Assembly: GCA_012964665.1 (NCBI GenBank)
Contig: DTTO01000011.1
Coordinates: 1 to 46,175, forward strand
DNA from: Fidelibacterota bacterium
GTDB taxonomy: Bacteria > Fidelibacterota > Marinisomatia > Marinisomatales > TCS55
Length of the DNA stretch: 46,175 bases
Direction: 5' to 3'
The notes beneath the pieces are model-generated. The model ran no database searches and had not been told where the DNA came from. It saw only the letters and a program-made list of their open reading frames with translations. Positions within the stretch are counted from its first letter, which is position 1; each line of letters begins with the position of its first letter. Made by a program: the position numbers and the translations under genes. Shown piece by piece: positions 26,859 through 36,573 of the stretch.

Positions 26859-26859
26859 G

Positions 26860-28386
26860 CTATAAAACGTTTATACGCCGAGAGACACTGTTTACAATTT
26901 TACCGGATTGAATAAGATCATTAATAGTTTCAATATCATCTGCCAGAGGATGATCATCTGTTGTCAGCATGTGATGGCGTCTTAATAGATTCATCATTGG
27001 AACCAAGCCTTTACCCGAAGACATTTTTTTATGAAAACGGTGGTTCACATTCGCAGCGGTTAATAACTCAATCGCTAAAATAGCCCTCACATTATTTAGA
27101 ATACGCAAACATTTCCGCCCTGCCCAAGGCGCCATGCTGACAAAGTCTTCCTGTCCAGCCGAAGTTGAAATGGAATCTATGCTTGCTGGATGAGCCATAG
27201 TTTTATTCTCCGAAGCCAATGCTGCAGCCGCTACTTGAGCTATCATAAAGCCAGACTCCAACCCAGGATTGACCGCGGCAAACATGGGGATCCTGTCTCC
27301 AATTCCTTTCATGATATAATTGATACGCCGCTCTGCTATTGCACCAATTTCGGCCATAGCAATGGATAGGGTGTCCAAAGCCTGGGCTACAGGTTCCGCA
27401 TGAAAATGACCGGAATTCATCACCTCTCCATTCGGAAATATCAGTGGATTATCTGAAACAGAATTCAATTCATTATCAATAATTTTTTCAGCATTAGTAT
27501 ACACCTCACGGCTGGAGCCATGAACATGAGGAATACATCGGATAGAATATGGATCTTGAATGTTTCCACAATCCTCATGGGATTTAACAATTTCACTATC
27601 GACAAGCATTTGATAAACATTAGTGGCAGATTGAACTTGTCCTTTATGTTTTTTTAATCGATGAATTTTAGGATTAAATACGGTTCGGGTTGAAAGACTT
27701 GCCTCTGTTGTTAAAGCACCGGTGATATCGGCTGTTTTCAGAATGATGTAAGATTCGGCTAAGGCACGGATACCTAGTGCAACAGAAACTTGTGTTCCAT
27801 TAACAAGGCTCAAACCCTCCTTTGCTTCCAATACAATTGGGTTCAAATTGGACTCCTTCAGAGCGATCATTGCTGGAACAATTCTGTCCTGATAGTGAAC
27901 ATCCCCTTCGCCTATCATACCTCTGGCCATATGTGCCAAGGGCGCTAAATCGCCTGAAGCCCCCACCGATCCTTTCCTTGGGATTATAGGAAGAATATCA
28001 TGGTTAAGCATATCTACCAAAAGTTGAGCCAATTTAGGCCGTACACCGCTATAACCTTTCGCGTAAGTCATTAACTTGAGCACCAACATAAGTCTCGTAA
28101 CACCTAGATCTAATGGCTTACCGATACCACATGAATGGGAACGGACCAGATTCAATTGAAGCTGTTTGAGATCCTTAACACTAATAGATACATTGCCGAG
28201 TTTTCCAAAACCAGTATTTACTCCGTAAACCTTGCGTTCTGTTTTGAGGATTTGCTTTAATACTTTATTGGATTCACGAATAGATTTTTTTGCACCTGGA
28301 GAGAGGCGGACGCGAATAGGACCATCTAAAAACGGCGCGAGTTTTTGCCAGGAAATTGATTCCTGAGAAATAAGTTGTGTTCCCAT
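26860..28386 (-). CDS. hutH: Histidine ammonia-lyase
   Basis: Deaminates histidine to urocanate, the first step of histidine breakdown. The 508-residue protein contains the self-cyclising A143-S144-G145 triad (GSVGASGDLAPLAHM) that makes the MIO cofactor, Tyr54 in YGVNTGFG, and His84 in VRSHSCG, which favours histidine over phenylalanine or tyrosine. Glu413 in GQEDFVSM is the HAL-type residue; the next-but-one position is Phe where many HALs have His. No hutU, hutI or hutG neighbour is on the same strand, though an arginase-family gene lies 2.3 kb away. It is followed by guaB after one base. A purely catabolic role is likely but not proven. Confidence 0.92.
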   Translation of the reverse strand: MGTQLISQESISWQKLAPFLDGPIRVRLSPGAKKSIRESNKVLKQILKTERKVYGVNTGFGKLGNVSISVKDLKQLQLNLVRSHSCGIGKPLDLGVTRLMLVLKLMTYAKGYSGVRPKLAQLLVDMLNHDILPIIPRKGSVGASGDLAPLAHMARGMIGEGDVHYQDRIVPAMIALKESNLNPIVLEAKEGLSLVNGTQVSVALGIRALAESYIILKTADITGALTTEASLSTRTVFNPKIHRLKKHKGQVQSATNVYQMLVDSEIVKSHEDCGNIQDPYSIRCIPHVHGSSREVYTNAEKIIDNELNSVSDNPLIFPNGEVMNSGHFHAEPVAQALDTLSIAMAEIGAIAERRINYIMKGIGDRIPMFAAVNPGLESGFMIAQVAAAALASENKTMAHPASIDSISTSAGQEDFVSMAPWAGRKCLRILNNVRAILAIELLTAANVNHRFHKKMSSGKGLVPMMNLLRRHHMLTTDDHPLADDIETINDLIQSGKIVNSVSRRINVL

Positions 28387-28623
28387 TAGTAAATTTAGGC
28401 TATTTCACGAACATGTAACAAGCAGAGACAAAACCAGTTTTTCTTGTTTGTCTTTCCCCTAACTTTAACTTTACAATGGAATCTAGAGAACTTAAGATAA
28501 GATTAAGCTTATGAGATTTTTTCCTCATTACTACCATAACATTTTTTGTTAATTAAATTAAATCCTTAGCTTTATAAATGCCCTCATTGATATTTTTTCA
28601 TTTAACACAGGAGACTGTTTACT

Positions 28624-30669
28624 ATGAAGTCCAAATCCATAAACCTGGCAATTCTAGCGCTTACAATTCCATTGTATTATTTAGGATGTTCAATGGGTAA
28701 TACCGAAGATTTTAAGGTCCGAGTAGACCGTTTTGCCGATATAGAGATTCTTCGTTACCAAGTACCAGAGTTTGAAAAACTTTCTTTACGCCAGAAAAAA
28801 TTTGTCTATAACCTTTCCGAGGCAGCGTTGAGTGGTCGAGATATTCTATATGACCAAAACTATAAACATAATTTGACCATTCGACAAACAATTCATAACA
28901 TCGTTGAAGGCTATAAAGGTGATAAAAACACAAAGTTTTGGAAGCAGTTCATAGTCTACGCAAAACGCATTTGGTTTTCTAATGGTATACATCACCATTA
29001 TTCAACACTGAAAATCATTCCAGAATTTAATAAGTCCTACCTTGCTGAACTGATCAATAACACCAATGGAAAGTTTCCACTGAAGAACGGTGAGAGCACG
29101 GATGAATTTATCGAATGGCTTACACCAATCCTTTTCGATCCTGAAATTGATGGGAAACGTGTTAACCTCGACCCTGAAGTAGATATTATTTCTACGTCAG
29201 CTAATAACTATTATGATGGCGTTTCTCAGGATGAGGCGGATATGTTTTATTCAAATATGAAAGATCCCAATGACTCTACACCTATCTGGTACGGACTTAA
29301 TTCCCGTCTTACAAAAAAGGAGGGCAAGGTAGTGGAAAAGGTCTGGAAGTCCGGAGGCCTTTACGGCGATGCCATTGATCAGATTGTCATGTGGCTAGAA
29401 AAAGCCAAAGAGGTCGCTGAGAACGATTCTCAAACTAAGGAGTTGGAAATCCTGATTGATTACTATCGCTCGGGTGACCTTAGGACTTGGGATAAATATA
29501 ATATGGCCTGGGTAAAAAATACAGAAATTGACATCGATTACATAAACGGATTTATAGAGGTCTATGGCGACCCTAAGGGTATTAAGGCATCTTATGAATC
29601 GGTTGTGGAGATAAATGATTTTGAAGCAACAGCCCGTATGAAGACCCTTTCAGCAAACGGACAGTGGTTTGAGGATAATGCTCCTATTATGGATTCCCAC
29701 AAACGGGCAAAAGTTCAGGGTATCACTTACAATGTGGTAAGTGTGGCCATGCTCGGAGGTGATGTGTCACCCAGTTCACCGATTGGGATTAATTTACCCA
29801 ACTCCAATTGGATTCGATCCAATTTTGGATCAAAATCTGTGAGTCTGGGAAATATTACGGCAGCATACGATAAGGCCCGAAGTGGCGGTTTTGTAGATGA
29901 GTTCGCCTACACGGATAAAGAAAAGGAACGGTCCAAAGAGTACGGATCATTCGCAGGAAAGATGCATACAGCTATGCATGAGGTATTAGGACACGCCTCA
30001 GGCAAACTTGAAGAAGGAGTTGGAACACCAAAAGAGACACTGAAGAAATATGCTTCTACTATTGAAGAAGGTCGCGCCGATCTTTTCGGATTGTATTATA
30101 TCATGGATCCCGAACTTATAGAAATGGGTTTGGTGGACTCAGACGAAGTAGGTAAGGCGGAATATGATGGATATATTAGGAATGGACTCATGCTCCAGCT
30201 TAGGCGTCTGCAACCTGGTGAAAAAATAGAACAGTCGCATATGAGAAACAGAGCATATATTTCACATTGGGCTTTTGAACAAGGGCAACCAGATAATGTC
30301 ATTGAAAAGAAAATAAGTGATGGCAAAACCTATTTTGTAATAAACGACTATGAGGCACTGCAGAAGCTTTTTGGTGAGCTACTGCGAGAGATTCAGCGGA
30401 TAAAATCACAAGGTGATTATGAAGCGGCAAAACAATTAGTAGAAAAATATGGCGTAAATGTGGATCAGGCTATTCATGAAGAGGTACTTGAACGAAGTAA
30501 AGCACTGAACATTGCACCGTACGCTGGGTTTATGAACCCTCATTATCAACCTGTGACTGACGAAAATGAAGCAATCACAGATATTATGATAACCTATCCG
30601 GATAACTTCCTAGAACAGATGCTCTATTATGATAAGCATTATGCATTATTACCATTAGAGAACAATTGA
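28624..30669 (+). CDS. Dipeptidyl-peptidase III family (M49) lipoprotein
   Basis: A zinc peptidase that removes dipeptides from the N-termini of short peptides. The 681-residue protein has a lipoprotein signal with LGC giving Cys22, so it is membrane-anchored, probably in the periplasm. The zinc motif HEVLGH (HExxGH) is at 452-457 and the second motif EEGRAD at 481-486; the close spacing is like bacterial (Bacteroides-type) enzymes rather than human DPP III. Length also fits that group. A good AGGAG ribosome-binding site at 28609-28613, 10 bases before the ATG, fixes the start. The arginase-family gene follows after 41 bases. Confidence 0.93.
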   Translation: MKSKSINLAILALTIPLYYLGCSMGNTEDFKVRVDRFADIEILRYQVPEFEKLSLRQKKFVYNLSEAALSGRDILYDQNYKHNLTIRQTIHNIVEGYKGDKNTKFWKQFIVYAKRIWFSNGIHHHYSTLKIIPEFNKSYLAELINNTNGKFPLKNGESTDEFIEWLTPILFDPEIDGKRVNLDPEVDIISTSANNYYDGVSQDEADMFYSNMKDPNDSTPIWYGLNSRLTKKEGKVVEKVWKSGGLYGDAIDQIVMWLEKAKEVAENDSQTKELEILIDYYRSGDLRTWDKYNMAWVKNTEIDIDYINGFIEVYGDPKGIKASYESVVEINDFEATARMKTLSANGQWFEDNAPIMDSHKRAKVQGITYNVVSVAMLGGDVSPSSPIGINLPNSNWIRSNFGSKSVSLGNITAAYDKARSGGFVDEFAYTDKEKERSKEYGSFAGKMHTAMHEVLGHASGKLEEGVGTPKETLKKYASTIEEGRADLFGLYYIMDPELIEMGLVDSDEVGKAEYDGYIRNGLMLQLRRLQPGEKIEQSHMRNRAYISHWAFEQGQPDNVIEKKISDGKTYFVINDYEALQKLFGELLREIQRIKSQGDYEAAKQLVEKYGVNVDQAIHEEVLERSKALNIAPYAGFMNPHYQPVTDENEAITDIMITYPDNFLEQMLYYDKHYALLPLENN

Positions 30670-30710
30670 TACAGATCCCATAACGTGGTAAAACGGCGTC
30701 CTTAAACTGT

Positions 30711-31502
30711 ATGATTTCTATCCTTGGAATCCCTTTAGATCAGAATTCATCTTTTCTCAGAGGGCCCGCTAAAGCACCTCAACTGATTATGGAAGCTTTT
30801 TATTCCGATGCTTCCAACATGTTTGCAGAAAATGGGATCGATTGCGGGGATCAGTCAAAATTCACTAACCTTGGAGACATGCAACTGCCATCAGGGAATT
30901 CGGCCATGAATTTGATCAAAAAAACAGTCGCAAAACAACTCGATAAAGATCAGATGGTGCTTTCCTTAGGTGGCGATCATTCTATTACATTTCCAATCAT
31001 ACAGGCCTATGCACAAAAATATAATAATTTGAATATTTTACACTTTGACGCTCACCCTGATTTATACGACAATTTTGACAATAACCCTTATTCCCACGCA
31101 TCTCCATTTGCCCGCATCATGGAAAATAATCTTGTGGATCGACTGGTCCAGGTAGGTATCAGAACATTAAATACCCATCAAAAATCTCAGGCCGAACGCT
31201 TCGGGGTAGAAATCATAGAAATGATAGATTTTAACCCCGAGGCCGTATTTATATTCGATGGCCCAGTTTACATTTCAATTGATATGGACGGTCTTGATCC
31301 AGCCTTTGCACCAGGCGTATCTCATTTTGAACCAGGGGGACTGTCCACACGCGATATTATTCGGATCATTCATCAGCTAAAAGGTAATGTTATTGGCAGC
31401 GATGTTGTAGAATACAACCCTGACAGAGACATCAATAACATGACAGCCATGACAGCAGCCAAACTGATGAAAGAGGTCCTCGGAAAAATGGTGTTATTAT
31501 AG
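30711..31502 (+). CDS. Arginase/agmatinase family (ureohydrolase) enzyme
   Basis: A binuclear manganese hydrolase of the ureohydrolase fold, which covers arginase, agmatinase, formimidoylglutamase and relatives. The 263-residue protein keeps all six metal ligands: H90 (GGDHS), D113, H115 and D117 (DAHPD), D191 and D193 (SIDMDGLDP). It is shorter than classical agmatinases (about 300 residues), mainly at the N-terminus. Substrate cannot be chosen from the motif; the nearby hutH makes formimidoylglutamase (HutG) an attractive option, while agmatinase is the commoner annotation. It is 41 bases after the M49 gene and only 3 bases from the converging GH1 stop. Confidence 0.9.
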   Translation: MISILGIPLDQNSSFLRGPAKAPQLIMEAFYSDASNMFAENGIDCGDQSKFTNLGDMQLPSGNSAMNLIKKTVAKQLDKDQMVLSLGGDHSITFPIIQAYAQKYNNLNILHFDAHPDLYDNFDNNPYSHASPFARIMENNLVDRLVQVGIRTLNTHQKSQAERFGVEIIEMIDFNPEAVFIFDGPVYISIDMDGLDPAFAPGVSHFEPGGLSTRDIIRIIHQLKGNVIGSDVVEYNPDRDINNMTAMTAAKLMKEVLGKMVLL

Positions 31503-31505
31503 ATT

Positions 31506-32918
31506 TTACTGCGAAAAGCGTGCGACAATATCCATGTACCGCTTTGACCCTTCCCGCAGTGTCCTTACCTGAGTAGTAAAATCGACTTCATATAATCCAA
31601 ACTTCATTTCGTAACCCTCTGACCATTCAAAATTATCCATTAGAGACCAGTAATAATAACCGCGAATATCCGCACCTTCTTTGATAGCTTTAGACACTGC
31701 ATAAAGATAACGCTCAATATATCTTCTACGACGGTCATCTTTTTTATCGGCAATACCGTTTTCTGTAATAATTATAGGCACATCGATGTCCTTAGCCCTT
31801 TTAATTGAGCGATAAATTGCTTCCGGATAAATGGGATAGAACATATCGGTCATTTCTTCATCAGGATAAAATTCAAAGCGGAAAAATTCCTTGGTATTTA
31901 ATCGGGATTTTACCCGCTGGTGAGAATAGTTATTAAGACCAATAAAGTCTAAAGTACCGAGACCACTTTTATTAATGTATTTTACTTTATCCATGCCCGG
32001 CATACTGAACAAAAATTTACCGGTTTGAAAGTAATCTAGAGCACTTTGATTAAATACCTCATCTAATATGCTGCAAACAAACCAATCCAGGGGATTCCAG
32101 CGGTTATAAGGATCAAAAGGAAAAACATTTTTAACAATACCCACTTGATAATTTTTTCCATCTACATGGCTTTTCAATGCTTCATACACCCTTGTGTGTG
32201 CAACTAGTAAATTTTTCATGACTTCACCGGCCAGTTGAGGATCCTTCTTCCCGGGAGGCCAGACACCATTGAAATACCCCTGGCTGGTATAGACGGCCGG
32301 TTCATTTATCGTACACCATATTGCCACATGATCTTTAAGCGAATCGAACACGCGTTGACTGAACCGGACGAAATACCGAATATTTGCTTCATTTTCAAAG
32401 GCGCCCATATCTTCGAACCACAGGGGGTTGGTAAAATGGTGTAAAGTGACTACCGGTGTGATTCCGGCGGCTTTCAAGGCGAGACATACATCGCGATAAT
32501 GCTGGATTGCAGACTCATCGAAATTTCCTGCTTCCGGTTCAATTTTACTCCATTCAACCGAAAAACGATAAACACCAACCCCTAAAGCCTTGATCAGCTC
32601 AATGTCTTCTTTATAACGGTTCCAGTGATCGCATGCTACTATTGAACGGTCACCATTATGGATTCTCGGAGTGCCATCTTCCTTGAGGCCCCCTTCCCAA
32701 CGGGACCAATTATTATTGCAATTACCTTCTACTTGATGGGAAGATGTGGCCACACCCCACTGGAACCCTGGGGGAAAATCTATTGTATCTACTTCAATTT
32801 CATTCCAGTCCCAACGAGTTTCAGGGTGACGAACCTGCATAGTTATAACATAGATAAAAATCAAAGCAAACGGAGCTGCCAGTATCAAAAGCCATGGTTT
32901 AGTTTTAAATGATATCAA
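31506..32918 (-). CDS. Glycoside hydrolase family 1, membrane-anchored
   Basis: A retaining glycosidase (beta-glucosidase/galactosidase type). The 470-residue protein has an N-terminal hydrophobic segment (about 7-28) that is a signal anchor or signal peptide, unusual for GH1 enzymes, which are mostly cytosolic. The barrel begins at about 48 (FPPGFQWGVATSSHQVEG). The acid/base Glu206 is in CTINEP and the nucleophile Glu386 in ITENG. The aglycone-side WSLMDNFEWSEGY segment near the C-terminus is intact. Sugar specificity is unknown. It is the last gene of the minus-strand run from the barrel gene and follows dinG by 7 bases. Confidence 0.94.
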   Translation of the reverse strand: MISFKTKPWLLILAAPFALIFIYVITMQVRHPETRWDWNEIEVDTIDFPPGFQWGVATSSHQVEGNCNNNWSRWEGGLKEDGTPRIHNGDRSIVACDHWNRYKEDIELIKALGVGVYRFSVEWSKIEPEAGNFDESAIQHYRDVCLALKAAGITPVVTLHHFTNPLWFEDMGAFENEANIRYFVRFSQRVFDSLKDHVAIWCTINEPAVYTSQGYFNGVWPPGKKDPQLAGEVMKNLLVAHTRVYEALKSHVDGKNYQVGIVKNVFPFDPYNRWNPLDWFVCSILDEVFNQSALDYFQTGKFLFSMPGMDKVKYINKSGLGTLDFIGLNNYSHQRVKSRLNTKEFFRFEFYPDEEMTDMFYPIYPEAIYRSIKRAKDIDVPIIITENGIADKKDDRRRRYIERYLYAVSKAIKEGADIRGYYYWSLMDNFEWSEGYEMKFGLYEVDFTTQVRTLREGSKRYMDIVARFSQ

Positions 32919-32925
32919 TATTGAA

Positions 32926-35757
32926 TCAGTTTAATTCATCCACACTGCTAAATACGGTCATGTCTACCGGAATGGCTTCGCTGAAAGCTATTCCATAGCG
33001 TTTGTTGACCACTCGATCATCCATCACGATAAAGATACCCTCATCATAACTTGTACGGATCAGCCGGCCGAAACCCTGGCGGAAGCGTATCACCGATTCT
33101 GGCAGCGCATAATCCATAAAACTGTTACCCCCCTGTGACTGGATCAAATTACCATACGCTTTGACCAGAGGTTCTGTTGGAACATCAAATGGCATCTTGA
33201 CAATAATAAGGATCTCCAATAGTTCACCAGGTAGATCTACACCCTCCCAGAAGGCGTTCGTACCCAATAAAATTCCGTTGGCAGATTGATGCATACCTCG
33301 AATAAGACCTGTGCGGGATGATTGTCTTTTCTGCGCAAATATTGGCAAGCCTCTACTACCCGCTTGCCGCTGTAATAATTGATATGTGCTTTCCAACTGG
33401 GCCCGGGATGTAAACAGGACCATCATGCGTTTATTATAGCGTTGATGACAAGAATAGATCATATTTGCTAAAGCATCGGGGGTTTGTCCATCCGTACCAG
33501 AATATTGATAATAGGTAACCTGTTCGTTAAAATGGAAGGGGCTTTCAAATACGGCTGTTTTCAAGTCGTCGAATTCCACACCGTTTAGACCTGTCCTTTG
33601 GAGAAAATAATCAAATGATAAATCGGTACGAAGGGTTGCACTTGTCAGTATTGAATGATCCAATTCTTTAAATAATCCACTTGACAGGTCAGGCCCGATA
33701 TCGACTGGTGCTCCCTGGACCATAAGGATCAATTGGGTCTGGCCACGGATATTTTTGAAACTGCCTTCATACCAGTACACCCAATCATCGTCTTGGTTTG
33801 TCGTTAAAGCCTGAATAAGAAGTAAAGAATCGGTCATTAAACCTTCTCCACGATCGAATAATTGATGAAGTTCCAGAAAATCTTCCCTGGTTTCGTCAAT
33901 ATCCAGTAATGCTTCCCGCAACCTGCGTACCTGGTTTCTGGCACCATGGAAACCACGATTCACTTGTTCGATATCACCTTCCAACGGTCCAAATTCTTCT
34001 GCCAGATTCTCAATAATAAGCTTCGTTGAATATTTTGCTTCCGGATTAAATCTATGTAGACTGTTTCCAACAAGTTTTTCGAAGAATATTTTCATTGATT
34101 CCCGACATTTTTTAATAGCTCTCCCAAGTTCATTCCTTAACCCTTCAAAATCAGGGTGGAGCGCTCCTAGGGATTTCAATTGATTATTCCAGCGCCCAGA
34201 ATGGGAATGCTCAGGATCAATTCGGTCCAGAAAATACCCTAGGGACCGCTGATCTAATACGGCGGTTAACTGGCGATAAGCTATCTTGGCTACGTTGTGT
34301 GCTTCATCAATGACCACCAACTGGTGTTCTGGAAGAAAACCCATCCCTTCTCCTGCTTCCACCCGTGCTTTAGCTTCCGAAACTAATAGGGCATGGTTTA
34401 CAACAATTAAATTAGCGTTGTAGACCATTTTTCTTAAGGGGCCAAAAAAACACCCGTTATTACGAGCACAAATTGGTGAAGTGCAAAACCCGGGTTCACT
34501 TTGAACCAGTGCCATGAGCCTGAAAGTATATCCATTGGTAAACCCGGGGCACTCATCCATATCCCCAGTCTGGGTCCATTCCAGCCAAACCATTAACGGG
34601 ACGAGGTACATAGCTTCCTCAGCGTTTAACATTTTATCGAAACTGCCAATCAGCCAGTTCAATCTGGACTTACAAATATAATTATTTCGGCCTTTCAGCA
34701 CTACGGCCTGGACCGGCGCATTAATAGCTTTCGTTAATTGCGGTAAATCTTTATTAAATAATTGATCCTGAAGATGCTTGGTATAACAGGATATAATTAT
34801 GGGTCCATTTTCCGGATTGGAAATATTACTTTTAATCACAGGAAATAAATAGGCCATACTTTTACCCAAACCTGTCCCCGCTTCTACCACGCCGATCCCA
34901 CCAGGGCTGGTTATAATGTCATCGATAAACTGACTATAGTTCACCTGGTTTGGGCGATCTTCATAATTGTCATAAGATTGGCTCAGGTATCCGTTCGGAC
35001 CAAATACTTCCTCACTATTCATAGATTTGATATCATTCTTACCTTCGCGGATAAAGATATTGGTATTCTCCGGCTTGGAAATTTTAGACTGGATCAGTCC
35101 ATTTTTTAAATCACCTGTTTGGGTAAGAGCGTTGGCAATATCTATGAATAATTCTTTATTATGGACTTGAAATGGCTTGAGCAAGGCCACAATTCTTGAT
35201 ATTAAATCAAGGTTATAGCTGGCTGCTTCCTCGATGAATTTCACAAAAATTTTACCGCAGTTCTCTGTATCATATTCAGCCCGGTGTGCTCCTTCCGTAG
35301 ATAAACCAAAATAATCGGAAACAGCGCTTAAATTATGTGTTGGCTGGAAAAACAGTAATGCCCGTGATAAAGTGAGCGTATCATATAATTTTCGATCGCT
35401 TAATTCTTTCTGATGTCTTAAGGCCATTTCCTGGAGAAATGAAAAGTCAAATGGCATATTATGGGCCACTAATGGATAATCACCTATAAATTCGAAAAGG
35501 TTATCCAAAATATTATTTTCAGCAGGTGCATCTGCTACCATTTCATTTGTGATTCCCGTGATTTCCTCAATCAGTTTGGGAATTGGTATACCGGGATTGA
35601 TCAGTGTTGTAAATCGATCTGCAGGGACTCCATCTTTAAATAGAATGGCTGCTACCTCCATAACCCGATCAACCTCAACCTGCAGGCCAGTCGTTTCAAA
35701 ATCGAGGGCGATAAATGCTTCTAAGTGAAGTACTTTTAAAAGGTCCGAACGGTCCAT
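32926..35757 (-). CDS. dinG: DnaQ-like exonuclease fused to iron-sulfur DinG/XPD helicase
   Basis: A 943-residue DNA repair protein joining a 3'-5' exonuclease and a 5'-3' superfamily 2 helicase. The exonuclease (about 14-175) has DFETTG at 19-24, Asp104 in HNMPFDFSF and the ExoIII pair H158/D163. The helicase has Walker A EAGTGLGKS at 292-300 and DEAH at 484-487. Between them four cysteines, C362, C425, C430 and C436, have the spacing of an XPD/DinG 4Fe-4S cluster. The C-terminal motif QGFGRLIR is motif VI. The exonuclease fusion resembles Bacillus-type DinG, while the cluster is like E. coli DinG. It lies between GH1 and the unknown membrane protein. Confidence 0.93.
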   Translation of the reverse strand: MDRSDLLKVLHLEAFIALDFETTGLQVEVDRVMEVAAILFKDGVPADRFTTLINPGIPIPKLIEEITGITNEMVADAPAENNILDNLFEFIGDYPLVAHNMPFDFSFLQEMALRHQKELSDRKLYDTLTLSRALLFFQPTHNLSAVSDYFGLSTEGAHRAEYDTENCGKIFVKFIEEAASYNLDLISRIVALLKPFQVHNKELFIDIANALTQTGDLKNGLIQSKISKPENTNIFIREGKNDIKSMNSEEVFGPNGYLSQSYDNYEDRPNQVNYSQFIDDIITSPGGIGVVEAGTGLGKSMAYLFPVIKSNISNPENGPIIISCYTKHLQDQLFNKDLPQLTKAINAPVQAVVLKGRNNYICKSRLNWLIGSFDKMLNAEEAMYLVPLMVWLEWTQTGDMDECPGFTNGYTFRLMALVQSEPGFCTSPICARNNGCFFGPLRKMVYNANLIVVNHALLVSEAKARVEAGEGMGFLPEHQLVVIDEAHNVAKIAYRQLTAVLDQRSLGYFLDRIDPEHSHSGRWNNQLKSLGALHPDFEGLRNELGRAIKKCRESMKIFFEKLVGNSLHRFNPEAKYSTKLIIENLAEEFGPLEGDIEQVNRGFHGARNQVRRLREALLDIDETREDFLELHQLFDRGEGLMTDSLLLIQALTTNQDDDWVYWYEGSFKNIRGQTQLILMVQGAPVDIGPDLSSGLFKELDHSILTSATLRTDLSFDYFLQRTGLNGVEFDDLKTAVFESPFHFNEQVTYYQYSGTDGQTPDALANMIYSCHQRYNKRMMVLFTSRAQLESTYQLLQRQAGSRGLPIFAQKRQSSRTGLIRGMHQSANGILLGTNAFWEGVDLPGELLEILIIVKMPFDVPTEPLVKAYGNLIQSQGGNSFMDYALPESVIRFRQGFGRLIRTSYDEGIFIVMDDRVVNKRYGIAFSEAIPVDMTVFSSVDELN

Positions 35758-35772
35758 TAACGCGCAGCCGTT

Positions 35773-36570
35773 TTAATTATTTTGACCGGCGTGTATATCA
35801 ACTTTAAATGAAGGATGTACGGTTCCGTGACAGAAATAATGATAATAGCGTAAAATCCAAAATAAAAGAATTACGGGAAATAAAAACCAAGGAAATCGCA
35901 TGGCCAAAAACATGGCCGGGATAAAGACAACATACATACGGCAACGCTGCAAATGCCTGACTGCAGCTGGAAATATCAGCGCCACGAGCGGAAAAGGAGA
36001 ATAAACAGCGGCAATTGTGCTAATCATGGGGTCATTATTGTATGTTCCTGCAACCGTGGCCAAAAATGTCAGAAACACAATAATTGATAGCATAGTCGCC
36101 ATTTTTACTTTCAATGGTACTGACTTTTCACCCACATCATTTATCATGATTGGAATTGCATAAGTTAAATGGCCAACGATAAAATAAATCAAGTAGGGCA
36201 GCCCATAAGTCAAAACCAAATAATCAAACCCTTTTGGAATGGTGCCCAGTAAAAACAGTATAAACCCCATCAAAAACATCCATAATCCTGACTTTACTGA
36301 ATCAATCTTTTGTGTTAAGACTGGAAACCGTTTATCCCAATAGGTAGCAAAAGCAAGAATTACTAACAATACATACGATAATGAGGACCAATCCCAATAA
36401 AACCATCGGTCTTCAATATGGTGAGTCACATTGGCACCGGCCAGGACCATGCACCACACTCCGAACCACCGTTCCGGATTCAGAGCCGCAAATCCATCTA
36501 ATTTGCGAAATGTATTCGATAAGGTCTGGTATCGGTTTGATCCTCGGGGGAAATACTTTTCTGCCAGCAA
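35773..36570 (-). CDS. Multi-spanning membrane protein, unknown function
   Basis: A 265-residue protein I do not recognise. It has about six or seven hydrophobic stretches (roughly 62-77, 94-110, 117-139, 157-175, 182-203 and 212-243) and a C-terminal tail rich in His, Tyr and Phe (RYYHYFCHGTVHPSF), which could bind metal but shows no known motif. The first 55 residues are amphipathic and probably cytosolic. It is tightly placed between the sodium symporter (3 bases upstream) and dinG (15 bases downstream), so it is probably co-expressed with them; an accessory role to the transporter is possible. Confidence 0.7.
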   Translation of the reverse strand: MLAEKYFPRGSNRYQTLSNTFRKLDGFAALNPERWFGVWCMVLAGANVTHHIEDRWFYWDWSSLSYVLLVILAFATYWDKRFPVLTQKIDSVKSGLWMFLMGFILFLLGTIPKGFDYLVLTYGLPYLIYFIVGHLTYAIPIMINDVGEKSVPLKVKMATMLSIIVFLTFLATVAGTYNNDPMISTIAAVYSPFPLVALIFPAAVRHLQRCRMYVVFIPAMFLAMRFPWFLFPVILLFWILRYYHYFCHGTVHPSFKVDIHAGQNN

Positions 36571-36573
36571 AAA

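Noticed and set aside
28426-28453. Hairpin AGACAAA(A)C / GTTTGTCT upstream of hutH
   Set aside because: About 8 bp with one bulge in an AT-rich gap; it is too weak to call a riboswitch or attenuator, and no known motif is recognised.
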